Source of the DNA: an uncultured Roseburia sp.
GTDB lineage: Bacteria; Bacillota_A; Clostridia; Lachnospirales; Lachnospiraceae
Direction: 5' to 3'
DNA: 59,378 nucleotides
Assembly (NCBI GenBank): GCA_900557275.1
Contig: USRX01000011.1
Location: 1 to 59,378, forward strand
The notes under the pieces: generated by a model
What the model was told of the DNA's origin: nothing
Seen by the model: only the letters and a program-made list of their open reading frames with translations
The model's database searches: none
Shown here: positions 42,819 to 53,100 of the stretch, in pieces
Layout of the letters: each line of letters starts with the position of its first letter
How positions within the stretch are numbered: the first letter of the stretch is position 1
Translations under genes and position numbers: made by a program

Positions 42819-44218
42819 ACGTCATCCTCCTGTAATACAAGCCGGATCGCCCAGGATGGCACCTCCGGAATGGAAAATCCTTCTTCAATAAATACAAATG
42901 CGGTCTGATAATCCGGCATCCGTTCCGGAAATGTTCCTTTTCCATCGGTAAAATAGATCATTCCCTTCAGATCCTGAAATTCATGACGGCGGATCAGTCC
43001 ATCCACATATTCAAACACCGGTCGAAAATCCGTTCCGCCAAAACCGGACAGCTCCACATCCTCCATATAGGCTTCAAATTCTTCATTGCTTGTAATCTTT
43101 ACGTCTCTCTGGATCTTGGAATCACATTGAATAATGTGGATGTTGACTCTGGCAAAATAACTCTCCGTGCTCTTTAATATGGAATATGTCTTCCGGAGAA
43201 AACGTTCCACAGTCTTTCCCTGACAGGAACCAGATGTATCGATGGCAATAACAAATTCCCGGATACGCTTATTTTCCCGATATTCCAGCGGTTCGATCAG
43301 CGGCATATTTTCATACAGTTCCAGACCATAGGTATAATAAATATAATCAAACTCGTCATCATTGATATGCATCTCTTCGCCCATAACTGCAAACTTTCGC
43401 AGAAATTCGCCGTAATCATACCGATCCCGCAGACTCTCTTTGAGATTCAGAAGAAGATCTCCTGCGCCAAACCCCTGTTCTCTGGAAAATGTCTCCAGAT
43501 CCGTCTTGGCATGCTGGCTGATATCCTGCCATTCACTTGACCGCTGCCCCACCAGCGCTTCATCGACTTCTTCCTGCTCGCCCTCTTCGCCGCTGTCAGC
43601 CTCATGACAGCCGGTCATTCCGGTCTTGGTATCTTTGGTATAAGCATCGCCTTTTCGGTCAAGGGCATCCACTTCTTTGACTGGAATCCATTTGCGATGA
43701 TCGTCCCATTCAAAATCTTCTGCCTGCTCCAGCCATTCCTGTGCTTCCTGTGGATGATCCAGCATATAACGATAAATCTTTTCCGCTGTAAAAATCGGAA
43801 TCTTTTCCTGCAGCTTTGCCATCTTTTTCTTATTTGCAAAATCCGCATCCACAGAAGTATCCGGCAGATGAAGCCCCATGATCGTATGCTCGACCGCAAG
43901 ATCTGTCGCCAGATCCCAGCAGTCCCGCTCCATTTTTTCATACTGGAAGGGATGGCTGAAGATACAATGCAGGATCATATGCAGATACGCACGGGTACAG
44001 GAATTTTTCTCTTTCTTAAATGCCGCCAGAACATATTCCATATTATAATAGACCCGCTCGCCATCCACTGCCCAGGCACTGATCTGATCACTTTCCGTAA
44101 CCGGCATCCGAAAGAGCGCCCGATTCAAAAAACGCATGGAGAGCATGACCTGATCTCTGGCAAATACCATGATCTTTTCTGCAAGTTCTTTCGCCGTATC
44201 CTGCATCTCTTCTCTCAT
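42815..44218 (-). CDS. DUF2201-type protein: metallopeptidase-like N-terminus plus VWA domain
   Basis: A 467-residue protein. The N-terminal domain matches the DUF2201 metallopeptidase-like fold: AYLHMILHCIFSHPF gives H80-x3-H84-x4-H89, the spacing of a zinc site, but the residue after the first His is Met instead of the catalytic Glu of HExxH. CWDLATDLAVE follows, as in the family. An acidic linker (about 200-225) leads to a VWA-like domain (320-467) with the MIDAS motif DTSGS (327-331). It may be a substrate or adaptor for the MoxR ATPase encoded next (4-base overlap). With no catalytic Glu it is probably not a protease; this is inference. Start: ATG 44218, GAGGAG upstream. Confidence 0.88.
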   Translation of the reverse strand: MREEMQDTAKELAEKIMVFARDQVMLSMRFLNRALFRMPVTESDQISAWAVDGERVYYNMEYVLAAFKKEKNSCTRAYLHMILHCIFSHPFQYEKMERDCWDLATDLAVEHTIMGLHLPDTSVDADFANKKKMAKLQEKIPIFTAEKIYRYMLDHPQEAQEWLEQAEDFEWDDHRKWIPVKEVDALDRKGDAYTKDTKTGMTGCHEADSGEEGEQEEVDEALVGQRSSEWQDISQHAKTDLETFSREQGFGAGDLLLNLKESLRDRYDYGEFLRKFAVMGEEMHINDDEFDYIYYTYGLELYENMPLIEPLEYRENKRIREFVIAIDTSGSCQGKTVERFLRKTYSILKSTESYFARVNIHIIQCDSKIQRDVKITSNEEFEAYMEDVELSGFGGTDFRPVFEYVDGLIRRHEFQDLKGMIYFTDGKGTFPERMPDYQTAFVFIEEGFSIPEVPSWAIRLVLQEDDV

Positions 44219-44220
44219 AC

Positions 44221-45228
44221 TCAGACTCCTCTTGTAAGATACTGTACCTCAAAAGTTCCGCAATACTGCTCATAAACTTCAAAAAAATCCTGACTTGTCA
44301 GTTCACTGTCAGATTCCAGTGATACTTTTTCCCACGTTTTCTGATTCAGTTTTGCCGCATCCCGCTTCACATAGGCATCGTATACACTTTTGACAGCCTC
44401 CAGTTTGCGCCGTTCCAAAACAGTATCTTTATTTTCTTCGGTGCGTTGCTGTTCAAAATTATTGATGCAGTTGTAGATATAATATTTTCCACTGTTCTCC
44501 AGCACTGGACTGTATGCTCCGTTTTGCAGGGAAAACACCTGATTTTGCTGTGTCTCATCCGGAAAATCATGTCTTGTCACATATACGATATCGTCAGAAG
44601 CTTCATTATACTCCGCAGCCAGACGTTCAAAAGAATTTCCCTGTGTAAGCGCTGCTTCGATCTGGTCAGCTGTTTCTTTACTGCTGACACAGATCTGCTG
44701 CAACTGCATGACACGGGCATCATCATCGCTGACCTCCTCTCCCACTTCCGCTGTCAGTTCTTCATAGGCTTTCTGCGCCAGCAGACAATGGGTGTACAGT
44801 TCCTGCACATCCTTTTCGGATACATCCATATATTTTTTCTCTTTCTCATTCAGAGAAGCGTAATAAGCGGATGCCGCCTGCTCCGCTTTTGCCTGTTCGT
44901 CGTCAGACAGTGTGATCTGATGGTCTGTGGCGATATATGCCAGCGTATAGATCTGCGCCAGTTTGGAGATTGCAGCATCTTTGATATAAAATTCCAGATT
45001 CTCTGCCTCTCCGCCATTGTCGCTGAGCAGATCCATACCATACACTCTGCCGTATGTATTCTGATAGTTTACAAGCAATACCTTTGCCTCTGCCACGGAA
45101 CAGCTGTCTGTTCCGATCTTGAACACAGCAGATCCACTGTGCTGGCAGCCGCTCATGAATACGACTCCCGCCAGACAGAGACTGACAATCTCTGCCAGCA
45201 CTGTCTGTTTTATCTTTTTGTTCTTCAT
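44221..45228 (-). CDS. PrsA-like peptidyl-prolyl isomerase lipoprotein
   Basis: A 335-residue secreted lipoprotein. The N-terminus (MKNKKIKQ, hydrophobic core, lipobox LAGVVFMSGC) directs lipidation at the Cys. A SurA_N-like helical part follows (about 30-180), then a parvulin-type region (VMQLQQICVSSKETADQIEAALTQG, SFERLAAEYNEASDD, FSLQNGAYSPVLENSGKYYIY) and a helical tail. PrsA-type proteins fold exported proteins outside the membrane. The parvulin motif is weak, so catalytic activity is not certain. I chose ATG 45228 (CGAGG 6 bases upstream) over the longer frame to 45261. It is 2 bases before the VWA gene. Confidence 0.85.
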   Translation of the reverse strand: MKNKKIKQTVLAEIVSLCLAGVVFMSGCQHSGSAVFKIGTDSCSVAEAKVLLVNYQNTYGRVYGMDLLSDNGGEAENLEFYIKDAAISKLAQIYTLAYIATDHQITLSDDEQAKAEQAASAYYASLNEKEKKYMDVSEKDVQELYTHCLLAQKAYEELTAEVGEEVSDDDARVMQLQQICVSSKETADQIEAALTQGNSFERLAAEYNEASDDIVYVTRHDFPDETQQNQVFSLQNGAYSPVLENSGKYYIYNCINNFEQQRTEENKDTVLERRKLEAVKSVYDAYVKRDAAKLNQKTWEKVSLESDSELTSQDFFEVYEQYCGTFEVQYLTRGV

Positions 45229-45353
45229 GTTAAACCTCGTTCCGCCAGTTTTTCTAGCCACATGAATAGTCGTAATATATATATTTCATGTGTTCCAAAT
45301 ACCATCAGCCCTGGCTGACAGCGTCAATGGTCATGAGAATCTGACGATTGTTC

Positions 45354-45620
45354 TTATGCATCTACTACCAGATATCGTCCATCCGGAAGCTTGAACACTT
45401 CTTCTGCCTCTTCCAGCTCCTGTTTGCTCATTCCGGAAATATCCCCGCAAGCATCCAGATGCTCTTTTACATCTTTGATCGTGTCACACACAGCTGCCAT
45501 ACACATATCCAGAAAATCCTCTGCCTCTTCCGGTGTCTCTGCTACCGTTTCCGGAAACAGCTGCAACTGTTTTTTCAAAAAAGTATCTATACACACTTTA
45601 TCATATTCATATCGAACCAT
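45354..45620 (-). CDS. Small conserved-type protein, unknown function
   Basis: An 88-residue acidic protein, mostly helical, with three Cys and a C-terminal beta-like LPDGRYLVVDA. No domain is recognised and there is no TM or signal. I set ATG 45620 as start because GGAG lies 7 bases upstream; the longer frame to 45650 reaches the stop of maf. Its place between maf and the PrsA-like gene, with close spacing, supports it as a real gene of the long addB-to-LRR operon. Confidence 0.65.
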   Translation of the reverse strand: MVRYEYDKVCIDTFLKKQLQLFPETVAETPEEAEDFLDMCMAAVCDTIKDVKEHLDACGDISGMSKQELEEAEEVFKLPDGRYLVVDA

Positions 45621-45650
45621 TGTTTTCTCCTTCTCAATCTCTGAAATCAT

Positions 45651-46310
45651 CTACACATCATAAACTTCCGCGTACACATCCGGCAAGTTTTTCTTAATTT
45701 CCTGATACAGACGGGCAATTGGAAGTCCCACTACATTATTATAATCACCTTTGATTTCTTTGATATAGATCGCGCATCTTCCCTGAATGCCATAGGAACC
45801 GGCCTTATCCATCGGTTCTCCGGTACGGACATAGGATGTAATCTCTTTCGCAGACATGGAATACATGGTCACGTCTGTTTTTTCATAAAACCGATATTCT
45901 TCTGTATGCTGGTCGTCAATATAGATCAGACACACACCGGTATATACCTGATGCGTCCGTCCGGAAAGCATTGTCAGCATACGGACGGCGTCTTTCTCAT
46001 CCTTTGGTTTACCGAGAATCGTTCCCTGATAAGCCACAATAGTATCTGCGCCAATGACCAGATATTCATGCTCCTGTTTTCCAGCGAGCATGCCTGGCAG
46101 AGAAGGCTTTCGATCCTGTTCCTCTTCTGTCAGCATACGGTCAGCCACTTCCTGTGCCTTTAAAACCGCCAGCTCCGTTACAATATCCGACGGTTCTGTT
46201 TTTGTTATAATCTCTTCTCCCCTGGCAGGGCAGATCCGGAAATGCACGCCCATCTGTTCTAACAGCTCTTTTCGCCGTGGAGACTGGGATGCCAGTATCC
46301 ATTTCGTCAT
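45651..46310 (-). CDS. maf: Maf-family nucleotide pyrophosphatase
   Basis: House-cleaning NTP pyrophosphatase, 219 residues. Diagnostic blocks are ILASQSPRRKELLEQMG at the start, VIGADTIVAYQGTILGKPKDEKDA, GRTHQVYTGVCLI, and the late DKAGSYGIQGRCAIYIKEIKGDYNNVVGLPIARL. Maf proteins hydrolyse non-canonical nucleotides (dTTP/UTP or m7GTP subfamilies) and were first linked to septum formation. An insertion of about 20 residues lies before VIGADT relative to the shortest homologues. The ATG is 4 bases inside the end of addA. Confidence 0.95.
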   Translation of the reverse strand: MTKWILASQSPRRKELLEQMGVHFRICPARGEEIITKTEPSDIVTELAVLKAQEVADRMLTEEEQDRKPSLPGMLAGKQEHEYLVIGADTIVAYQGTILGKPKDEKDAVRMLTMLSGRTHQVYTGVCLIYIDDQHTEEYRFYEKTDVTMYSMSAKEITSYVRTGEPMDKAGSYGIQGRCAIYIKEIKGDYNNVVGLPIARLYQEIKKNLPDVYAEVYDV

Positions 46311-49300
46311 TCTTTCTTATCTCCTTCTACCACAATCGTGTTTTGAAACTGAAAAGAGTATATCAGAATCTGGCTGATTTCACAACAATCAAATACCCTT
46401 GCCAGGGCTTCTGCATATAATTTCAACTGTATATCATAACGGGATAACAGCTCTCCCGGATCTGACACCCGATCCGTTTTATAGTCCAGCAAAGAAAGTT
46501 TTCCATCCCTGATCCAGAATACATCCACGATTCCCTGCACCAGCACCTGTTCCTTATCGCCCGCATCTTCCCAGACCTGAGCCGCCGGAACCGACATCAT
46601 AAATGGCTTCTCCCGAAAGAGTTCTCCATCTGCTGCAGCCACTGCCATTTCTTTTGCAGTGCCGCTTTCCAGAAAACGGCACAGTCCTGTCCGGGATAAC
46701 CGGCCGGCCATCTCGGATGGCAGCCGCCCCGCATCCGTAAGTTCCCGGATCTGTTCCGCTACAAACGTGCGGATCGTAGCTTCCGTATGCTCTTTCCGAA
46801 AAAGCTCCTGTAATTTCACAAAATCCATACAGGCCAGAAAACGATGCATTGCCGTTCCAAAAAGTGCGCCGCCTGATACCTCTTCTTCCTCCTGCAAAAA
46901 AGCAGGAACATAAGGTACCGACTCCGTTTCTTCTTTCAGAAGTTTATCCGCATCATCCTCCTGCATTTTCTGATACTGCCGTTTGATTTCGGAAACAGAT
47001 ACTTTCTGTTTGCGCATCCGGCTTTTCGGATACGGATATTCCCAGTGCATCTGTTCTTCCATCTGTTCTATGACTGCAGGATCTGTTTTTGCCAGTTCCA
47101 GCAACAGTTCCTGTTTCTTTAGAAACTCCTGCTTTTCCACATCCTGATGCATATGCTGATAAGCATCCTGATCGATCAGAGAAATCCTGCACTTCATATC
47201 CGCACCAAGCACCACCGGCATAACCCAGTCGAAAAAGCATTTTCCGTTTATTCGTTCTGACAGAGACAGTGTTTCCTCTGTTTTTAACTGTTGTCCGCCA
47301 TACAATGTCTTAGCATCTGTCATTCCTGTTAATACCAGTTTTTCCCGGGCTCTTGTCAGCGCAACATAAAGCAGACGCAGTTCCTCGCCAAGTAATTCCC
47401 TTTTTTCCAACAGTCCGAAGATCTGGCGTGGCAGACAGGTGCGTTTCTGATGATTCTGCACATCCATCCAGCGAAGTCCGGCTCCATATAAAGGATGAAA
47501 GATCAACGGGTCCTTTAATGACATCAGATTGAATTCCTTCCCCATGCCACACAAAAATACGACGGGAAATTCCAGTCCTTTACTCTTGTGGATCGTCATA
47601 AGCCGCACTGCATTTTCCTGTTCGCTGACCAGTTCCGCCTCGCCGTAATCCAGCTCATATTTCAGCATCTGTTCGATATAGCGGATAAAATCAAACAGCC
47701 CCTGATAACTGGTCTGTTCATAAGACGCAGACAATTCCAGAAACATTTCCAGATTTGCCCGTCTGCGGTCTCCTCCCGGAAGCGCAGACACATAATCCAG
47801 ATACCCGGTATCCCGGTAAATATGCTGAATGATCTCATGGACTGGCGTATCCGGAATCTGCTGGCGGAATCCCTGCAGCATCTTCCAGAAATCGGCTGTC
47901 TTTTTCTGCAGATCCTGGAGCTTTTTACTCTTTGCTATTTTTTCCTGTATTTTTATCCGTTCTGTTTCTGATCCTTCTTCAACATTCTGGAGTTCCTGTT
48001 CACTTGATGTTTTTTCTATAATTTTCGCATTTCCACAGACAGCAACAAAAGCGCTGACCGCCTCATAAAAACTTTGCTCCGGATACATCGTCCGGATCAG
48101 TGCCAGATCTTCCGGCGTAAAGTTTCCAAACACAGACCCCATAACCCCTGCCAATGGAATATCCTGCCTCGGATTGTTCAGCACTTTCAACATCTGTATC
48201 ATAGTCTGCACTTCAACCGCAGAAAAATAGCCGGACTTTGAAGATGTAACCAGCGGAATCCCTTCCTGCGAAAATACTTTCACAAATGTCTCGCTCCAGC
48301 CTTTCAGAGCATGTACAAGAATTACCATATCTTTATAGGCGAACCCGTCCTTTTGTACCATTTCCCGAATCTTTGCAGCCGTAACCCGGGCCTCCGTCTC
48401 CACTTTATCTGCACTATCTGCGGCATCTTCTGTAATGCGAAGAATCTCCGGCGTAAAGCGTCCCGTGTCGATCTCTTCCTGCGATTCCACATAGGATGCC
48501 CCCGGATACAGTGCAGCAGCCGCATCGTAGCGGATATTTCCCATATCCCGATCCATGATATGGTAAAAGATCTCATTAGTAAATTCCAGCACTTGTGGTC
48601 GACTCCGGAAATTCATATGCAGATCGATCTTCTGGCAGTCACTGTCCGTATTCGTATAGCTGTCATATTTCTCCATGAACAGTTCCGGTCTGGCCAGACG
48701 AAAACGATAAATGCTCTGTTTTACATCGCCTACCATAAACAGGTTGTTTTTCCCTTCTTCCTGTCCGGACACTGCTGTCAGGATTGCCTCCTGTACATAA
48801 TTGCTGTCCTGGTACTCATCTACCATGACCTCGGCAAACTTCTCCCGATATTCTTTTGCCGCAGCAGTAGATTTACCGGTCTCTTCGTCCACCAGAATCC
48901 GCAGTGCAAAATGCTCAATATCCGAAAAATCGATCATATTTCGATCTGCCTTCGCTTCTGCAAACCGTCCCAGAAACTGTTCTGTCAGATACACCAGTTC
49001 CTCCATAATTGGACGTTCTTCCATGATCATTTCCAGCTGTTCTTCCTGAGAATACGAAAAATAATCTTTTTTTATACCATTCAGGTGCTTCTTCACTTCA
49101 TCCCTTAACGTCTTAACTTTTTCTTTTTTCTCCGGGTCACAAACCTGTTTCTTTCGCGAAAGAGCGCTAAAAGACATCTGCCCAATCCGCTGCTGCCACT
49201 GCGCATAACCGCTGCTTCCAGCCAGATATTCCAGCTGCGTCAGATCGGATTCTACGGCTTCCATATATGCCGATGGTCCGTCATCTTCCAGAACGATCTG

Positions 49301-50005
49301 TCGTATCCTTTCCGTCTGCTGCTGCAAGCCATGGATCATATCTGATAACCAATGACAGAACTCCTGCATCCAGGGCTGGCGATCCATCTCTTCCATCGTT
49401 GTACATCGATACAGTACCACACAATCCTCCAGCCATTTCTTTGGCCATGGATAACTCTGGGCATAATCTGCCATGGACAATATCATCTGACAGATATTCA
49501 TATCATTCTTCACATTTCCATAGGTACGGATCAGATGTAAAAAGCGTTCCCGCCCTTCTTCATAAGCATCTTCCATGACTTCCCGCAGAACATCTTCCCA
49601 AAGCATGCGAATCTCCCGTTCATCCCCGATGCGGAATCCCGGATCCAGATCGATCTCATAAAAATGATTGCGGATCACAGAGAGTCCAAACCGGTGTATC
49701 GTAGAAATCTGCGCATTATGAAGCAATGTTGACTGTCTCTGCAAATGCACATTATCCGGATCTGACTGTAAAGCTTTTTCGATCGCTGCTCCCACACGCT
49801 CCCGCATCTCCGCTGCTGCCGCATTAGTAAACGTCACGACCAGCAGACGGTCGATATCCAGCGGATGCTCCGGATCTGTAACCATCTGAATGATGCGTTC
49901 TACAAGAACCGCCGTCTTACCGGATCCCGCTGCCGCAGAAACCAGCAGATTTCTGTTATGAAGATGAATGACCTGTTCCTGTTCCTGCGTCCATTTCATT
50001 TCCAT
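46307..50005 (-). CDS. addA: ATP-dependent helicase/nuclease subunit A (AddA)
   Basis: The UvrD-like helicase and nuclease subunit of AddAB, which processes double-strand breaks for RecA loading (the Gram-positive RecBCD counterpart). At 1232 residues it shows Walker A SAAAGSGKTAVL (24-31), motif Ia TFTNAAAAEMRER, motif II VDEYQDSN, motif III MVGDVKQSIYRFRLARP, motif V LMTIHKSKGLEFPVVF, motif VI LYVALTRAREKL, and the C-terminal PDDEXK nuclease GIVDVFWIRDGKLSLLDYKTDR. It follows addB by 101 bases, with GGAGGA at the start, and overlaps maf. Confidence 0.98.
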   Translation of the reverse strand: MEMKWTQEQEQVIHLHNRNLLVSAAAGSGKTAVLVERIIQMVTDPEHPLDIDRLLVVTFTNAAAAEMRERVGAAIEKALQSDPDNVHLQRQSTLLHNAQISTIHRFGLSVIRNHFYEIDLDPGFRIGDEREIRMLWEDVLREVMEDAYEEGRERFLHLIRTYGNVKNDMNICQMILSMADYAQSYPWPKKWLEDCVVLYRCTTMEEMDRQPWMQEFCHWLSDMIHGLQQQTERIRQIVLEDDGPSAYMEAVESDLTQLEYLAGSSGYAQWQQRIGQMSFSALSRKKQVCDPEKKEKVKTLRDEVKKHLNGIKKDYFSYSQEEQLEMIMEERPIMEELVYLTEQFLGRFAEAKADRNMIDFSDIEHFALRILVDEETGKSTAAAKEYREKFAEVMVDEYQDSNYVQEAILTAVSGQEEGKNNLFMVGDVKQSIYRFRLARPELFMEKYDSYTNTDSDCQKIDLHMNFRSRPQVLEFTNEIFYHIMDRDMGNIRYDAAAALYPGASYVESQEEIDTGRFTPEILRITEDAADSADKVETEARVTAAKIREMVQKDGFAYKDMVILVHALKGWSETFVKVFSQEGIPLVTSSKSGYFSAVEVQTMIQMLKVLNNPRQDIPLAGVMGSVFGNFTPEDLALIRTMYPEQSFYEAVSAFVAVCGNAKIIEKTSSEQELQNVEEGSETERIKIQEKIAKSKKLQDLQKKTADFWKMLQGFRQQIPDTPVHEIIQHIYRDTGYLDYVSALPGGDRRRANLEMFLELSASYEQTSYQGLFDFIRYIEQMLKYELDYGEAELVSEQENAVRLMTIHKSKGLEFPVVFLCGMGKEFNLMSLKDPLIFHPLYGAGLRWMDVQNHQKRTCLPRQIFGLLEKRELLGEELRLLYVALTRAREKLVLTGMTDAKTLYGGQQLKTEETLSLSERINGKCFFDWVMPVVLGADMKCRISLIDQDAYQHMHQDVEKQEFLKKQELLLELAKTDPAVIEQMEEQMHWEYPYPKSRMRKQKVSVSEIKRQYQKMQEDDADKLLKEETESVPYVPAFLQEEEEVSGGALFGTAMHRFLACMDFVKLQELFRKEHTEATIRTFVAEQIRELTDAGRLPSEMAGRLSRTGLCRFLESGTAKEMAVAAADGELFREKPFMMSVPAAQVWEDAGDKEQVLVQGIVDVFWIRDGKLSLLDYKTDRVSDPGELLSRYDIQLKLYAEALARVFDCCEISQILIYSFQFQNTIVVEGDKKE

Positions 50006-50106
50006 GTCTAACTTCCTCCAGAATTTTTCTACATCTTATCAAAACTAATCTTCATTCCATCCATTTAATGATGGCACAAGCAGCCATATAAAAAGTATCT
50101 TTCACG

Positions 50107-53100
50107 CTACGACTCCTTACCATTCGATACATCGCTTCCATTCACTTTCTGTTCGATCCGTCTCCAGATCTCTTCGGTGGACAATGGCTCTATCTCCTGA
50201 TGTTCATATCCCGGAATCCGTGGATCGAATTCACAGATTTCCCGGTACGGACAGTACTCACAGCCATCTATATCTTTGCTGCTGACCGGTCGCGGTGCAA
50301 TCTTTCCGGAAAGAATCTGTTCGCCCTGTTCTTTCATTTTAAGAACCGCATATTTTTCCAGCAGTTCAAACTGTTCTCTGGTCGCCACCGAACAGCCACG
50401 CTTGCTGAGACTTCCATCCTTATTCAACGTGACCGGTATGACATCTGATTTTCCTGTGATCTCACGATCCAGACGGGATACTACCGCCGGGTCTGAATTA
50501 ACCAATCCTTCCGGCCGCAGTTTTTCAAACATCATCTGTTCTACCTGTTCCTCAGCCATCCCTGGTTCACTGTCTATGACCGGCTGATCCAGATGATAAT
50601 ACAGCACCCCTGCCGGGATCAGATCTTTTCCCCCATGGTTTCGTTTCAGATGCTGCACAGCCCCTGTCATATATAGGATCAGCTGCATGGATAATCCCTC
50701 ATAGAGATCCTGCAAGCTGAACTTTTTCTTTCCGGATTTATAATCCATGACCTTCACATACAGCTGCAGATCATTTTCGCAGATATCCAGACGGTCGATA
50801 CGTCCGCCCAACAGCATCTTTCCTTCTCTCAGCTGCAATTCCTGACGAAATGCCACTTCATAATCCAGCGGATGAAATTCTCCCTTTCGCAGCTGTCCTG
50901 TCAACGCCCATACGCTACAGCCTAAGATATTGGAAATCCGTTCAATCATAAATTTGCTTCTGGCATTTTCCGACAGGACAACCGTATCCATCCCCAGCAC
51001 AGTCTCTTCCACAGCCTGCTGTAAAAGCTCCTGCTGTTGTTCTCTTGTAATGTCGAACCAGTCCAGCCCTGCCTCTTCCATTTTCCTGCTGTAGCATTCT
51101 AAAGAATTATGAAAAACCATTCCCATATCTGTGGGTTCAAACGTATATTCCGGTCGTTCCTGCAGCCGAAGTCCGTATTTCAGAAAATGGGCGCAGGCGC
51201 ACCTTGCAAATGTCTCCAGGCGGGTTACCGACTGATGCAGCACACTGCCATAGAGCTGTCTTGCAAGAGGCTCCTTCAGCTGTTCTTCTTCATAAACAGA
51301 AAATGCTGCATCAAACAGAGCCGCTGTCTGCTTTCGGTACAGTTCCTTTGACATCCGCCAATGGTGCAATACCTTCCAGTTTTCAGACAACTGTCCTTTT
51401 TTTGCCTGTCCAAGCCCCTGCACATACGCTTTCACACTGTTCTCCGGTGTCAGTACGCCTCCCGCTTCTTCCGCCGGGACTTCCCTGACAGCAAGTTCCG
51501 GGAACATACGACAGATCGTTGTGATCAAATATGACGGCTTCTGCGCAGTTCCCATGCTGTCCATCCGGGCATAGGTCAGATACAATGCTTCCGATGGTTT
51601 TGTCATATTCAGATACAGGTAAAATTTCTGTAAAAACACCTGCTCTCTTGCAGTAGGCGCAAGTTCGATCTGCTCTTTTAAAAGCAGTTCCCGCTCATAC
51701 TGTGATAACAGGTTCTGACGGTCTGCATTCTGCGGAATAACACCGTCATTTACCCCAAGGAAAAACAATACTTTAACATGATCCAGTCTCGTTCGTTCGA
51801 TATCGCCAAGGATCACACAGTCTGCCCCCGGCGGAACCACGCCTACCTTTGCAGCCTGAAAACCAGCATCCAGTATCTGCGCATACTCTTTGACCGGCAT
51901 TGCTTCATCCCCAAGGAGTTTTACTGTTTTATCTAGCAGATCGATCACAACCCGATAGATCTGTCCATACAGGGAAGCCTGCACCTCATTTTGTGCCTCT
52001 TCATACTGCCTCTGCTTGTCTTCTAACTGTCCCTGCAGATTCAGTCCTGCCATCTGCTGATACAGAACAGTTGTAAGCTCCCGCACGGTTGATTCTTTCT
52101 TCTTACTTGTTTTATAAAATGCTTCCGTCTGTATCAGGAAACGTTCCCGCAGCTCGTTCAGATATTGCAGCGTAGCCAGTTCCTCTTCTTCCGTTCGGGT
52201 TCCGGAACCGCCGGTACGCATCGGACGCACCCATCTTGCTTCCCATTTTTTATAGCCACGAATGCCGTATTGAAGCACATAATTATCCAAAAGATCGATC
52301 TCATCCCAGGTAAATCCCGCCAGACCGGTACGCAGATAGCGAAAAACACTCTCATACTGATAATTTTTCTCTGAAATCTCTAAGAATGCCCGTACCCACT
52401 CTGTCAGCGGATGAAAATATACGTTTTCTTTTACATCCGTAAATATAGGAATTCCGTATGGAGTAAACACTTCTTCCACATACGTCTCATACGCTTTTGC
52501 ACTTCCACTTACAATCGCGATCTCCTCATAACGAAGCTTCTGGTTTCTTACCAGCTGACGGATCCGACCCGCTGTATAAAGTAATTCCTCCCTTGGATTT
52601 GCCAGGGATGCAATAGCGATTCGCTCCATTTGCTGCCCAGCTGCATCCGCACTGACACAGGACTTTTTCCAGACACCTCTTCCATTGTGAAACAGGTGCT
52701 GTTCCAGAAACGCCAGCGTCTCATTTCGGGCAAACCGGCCTTTTTCCCCGGTTATCAGAACCGGTTCTGCAATCTTACAACCCGTTTCCTGCGCAAGCTT
52801 TGTCACGCCTCTGACCATTTTCCGGCTCATATAAAACAATTCCTGAATGCCCCGGTCTGCATACAGTTCTCCCCCTGCATCCATCGTAACGGTCACAAAA
52901 ACTTCCGATGCCACATGCAGCAAGCGACGAAGGAGCTGCATCTGCACCGGCGTGAATCCGGTAAATCCGTCCAAGGTAAGAACAGCAGATTCCAGCAGTT
53001 TTGACTCCTGCACACAATCTGCCAGAACTGTAAGGATTCCCTCTGACGTCACATATCCATCGGACAGATACTGTTCAAATGCCTCATATAATACCTGCAT

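Noticed and set aside
44446..45318. 290-residue plus-strand frame opposite the PrsA-like gene
   Set aside because: Cys/Ile/Phe-rich antisense shadow; the minus frame has a lipobox and family motifs.
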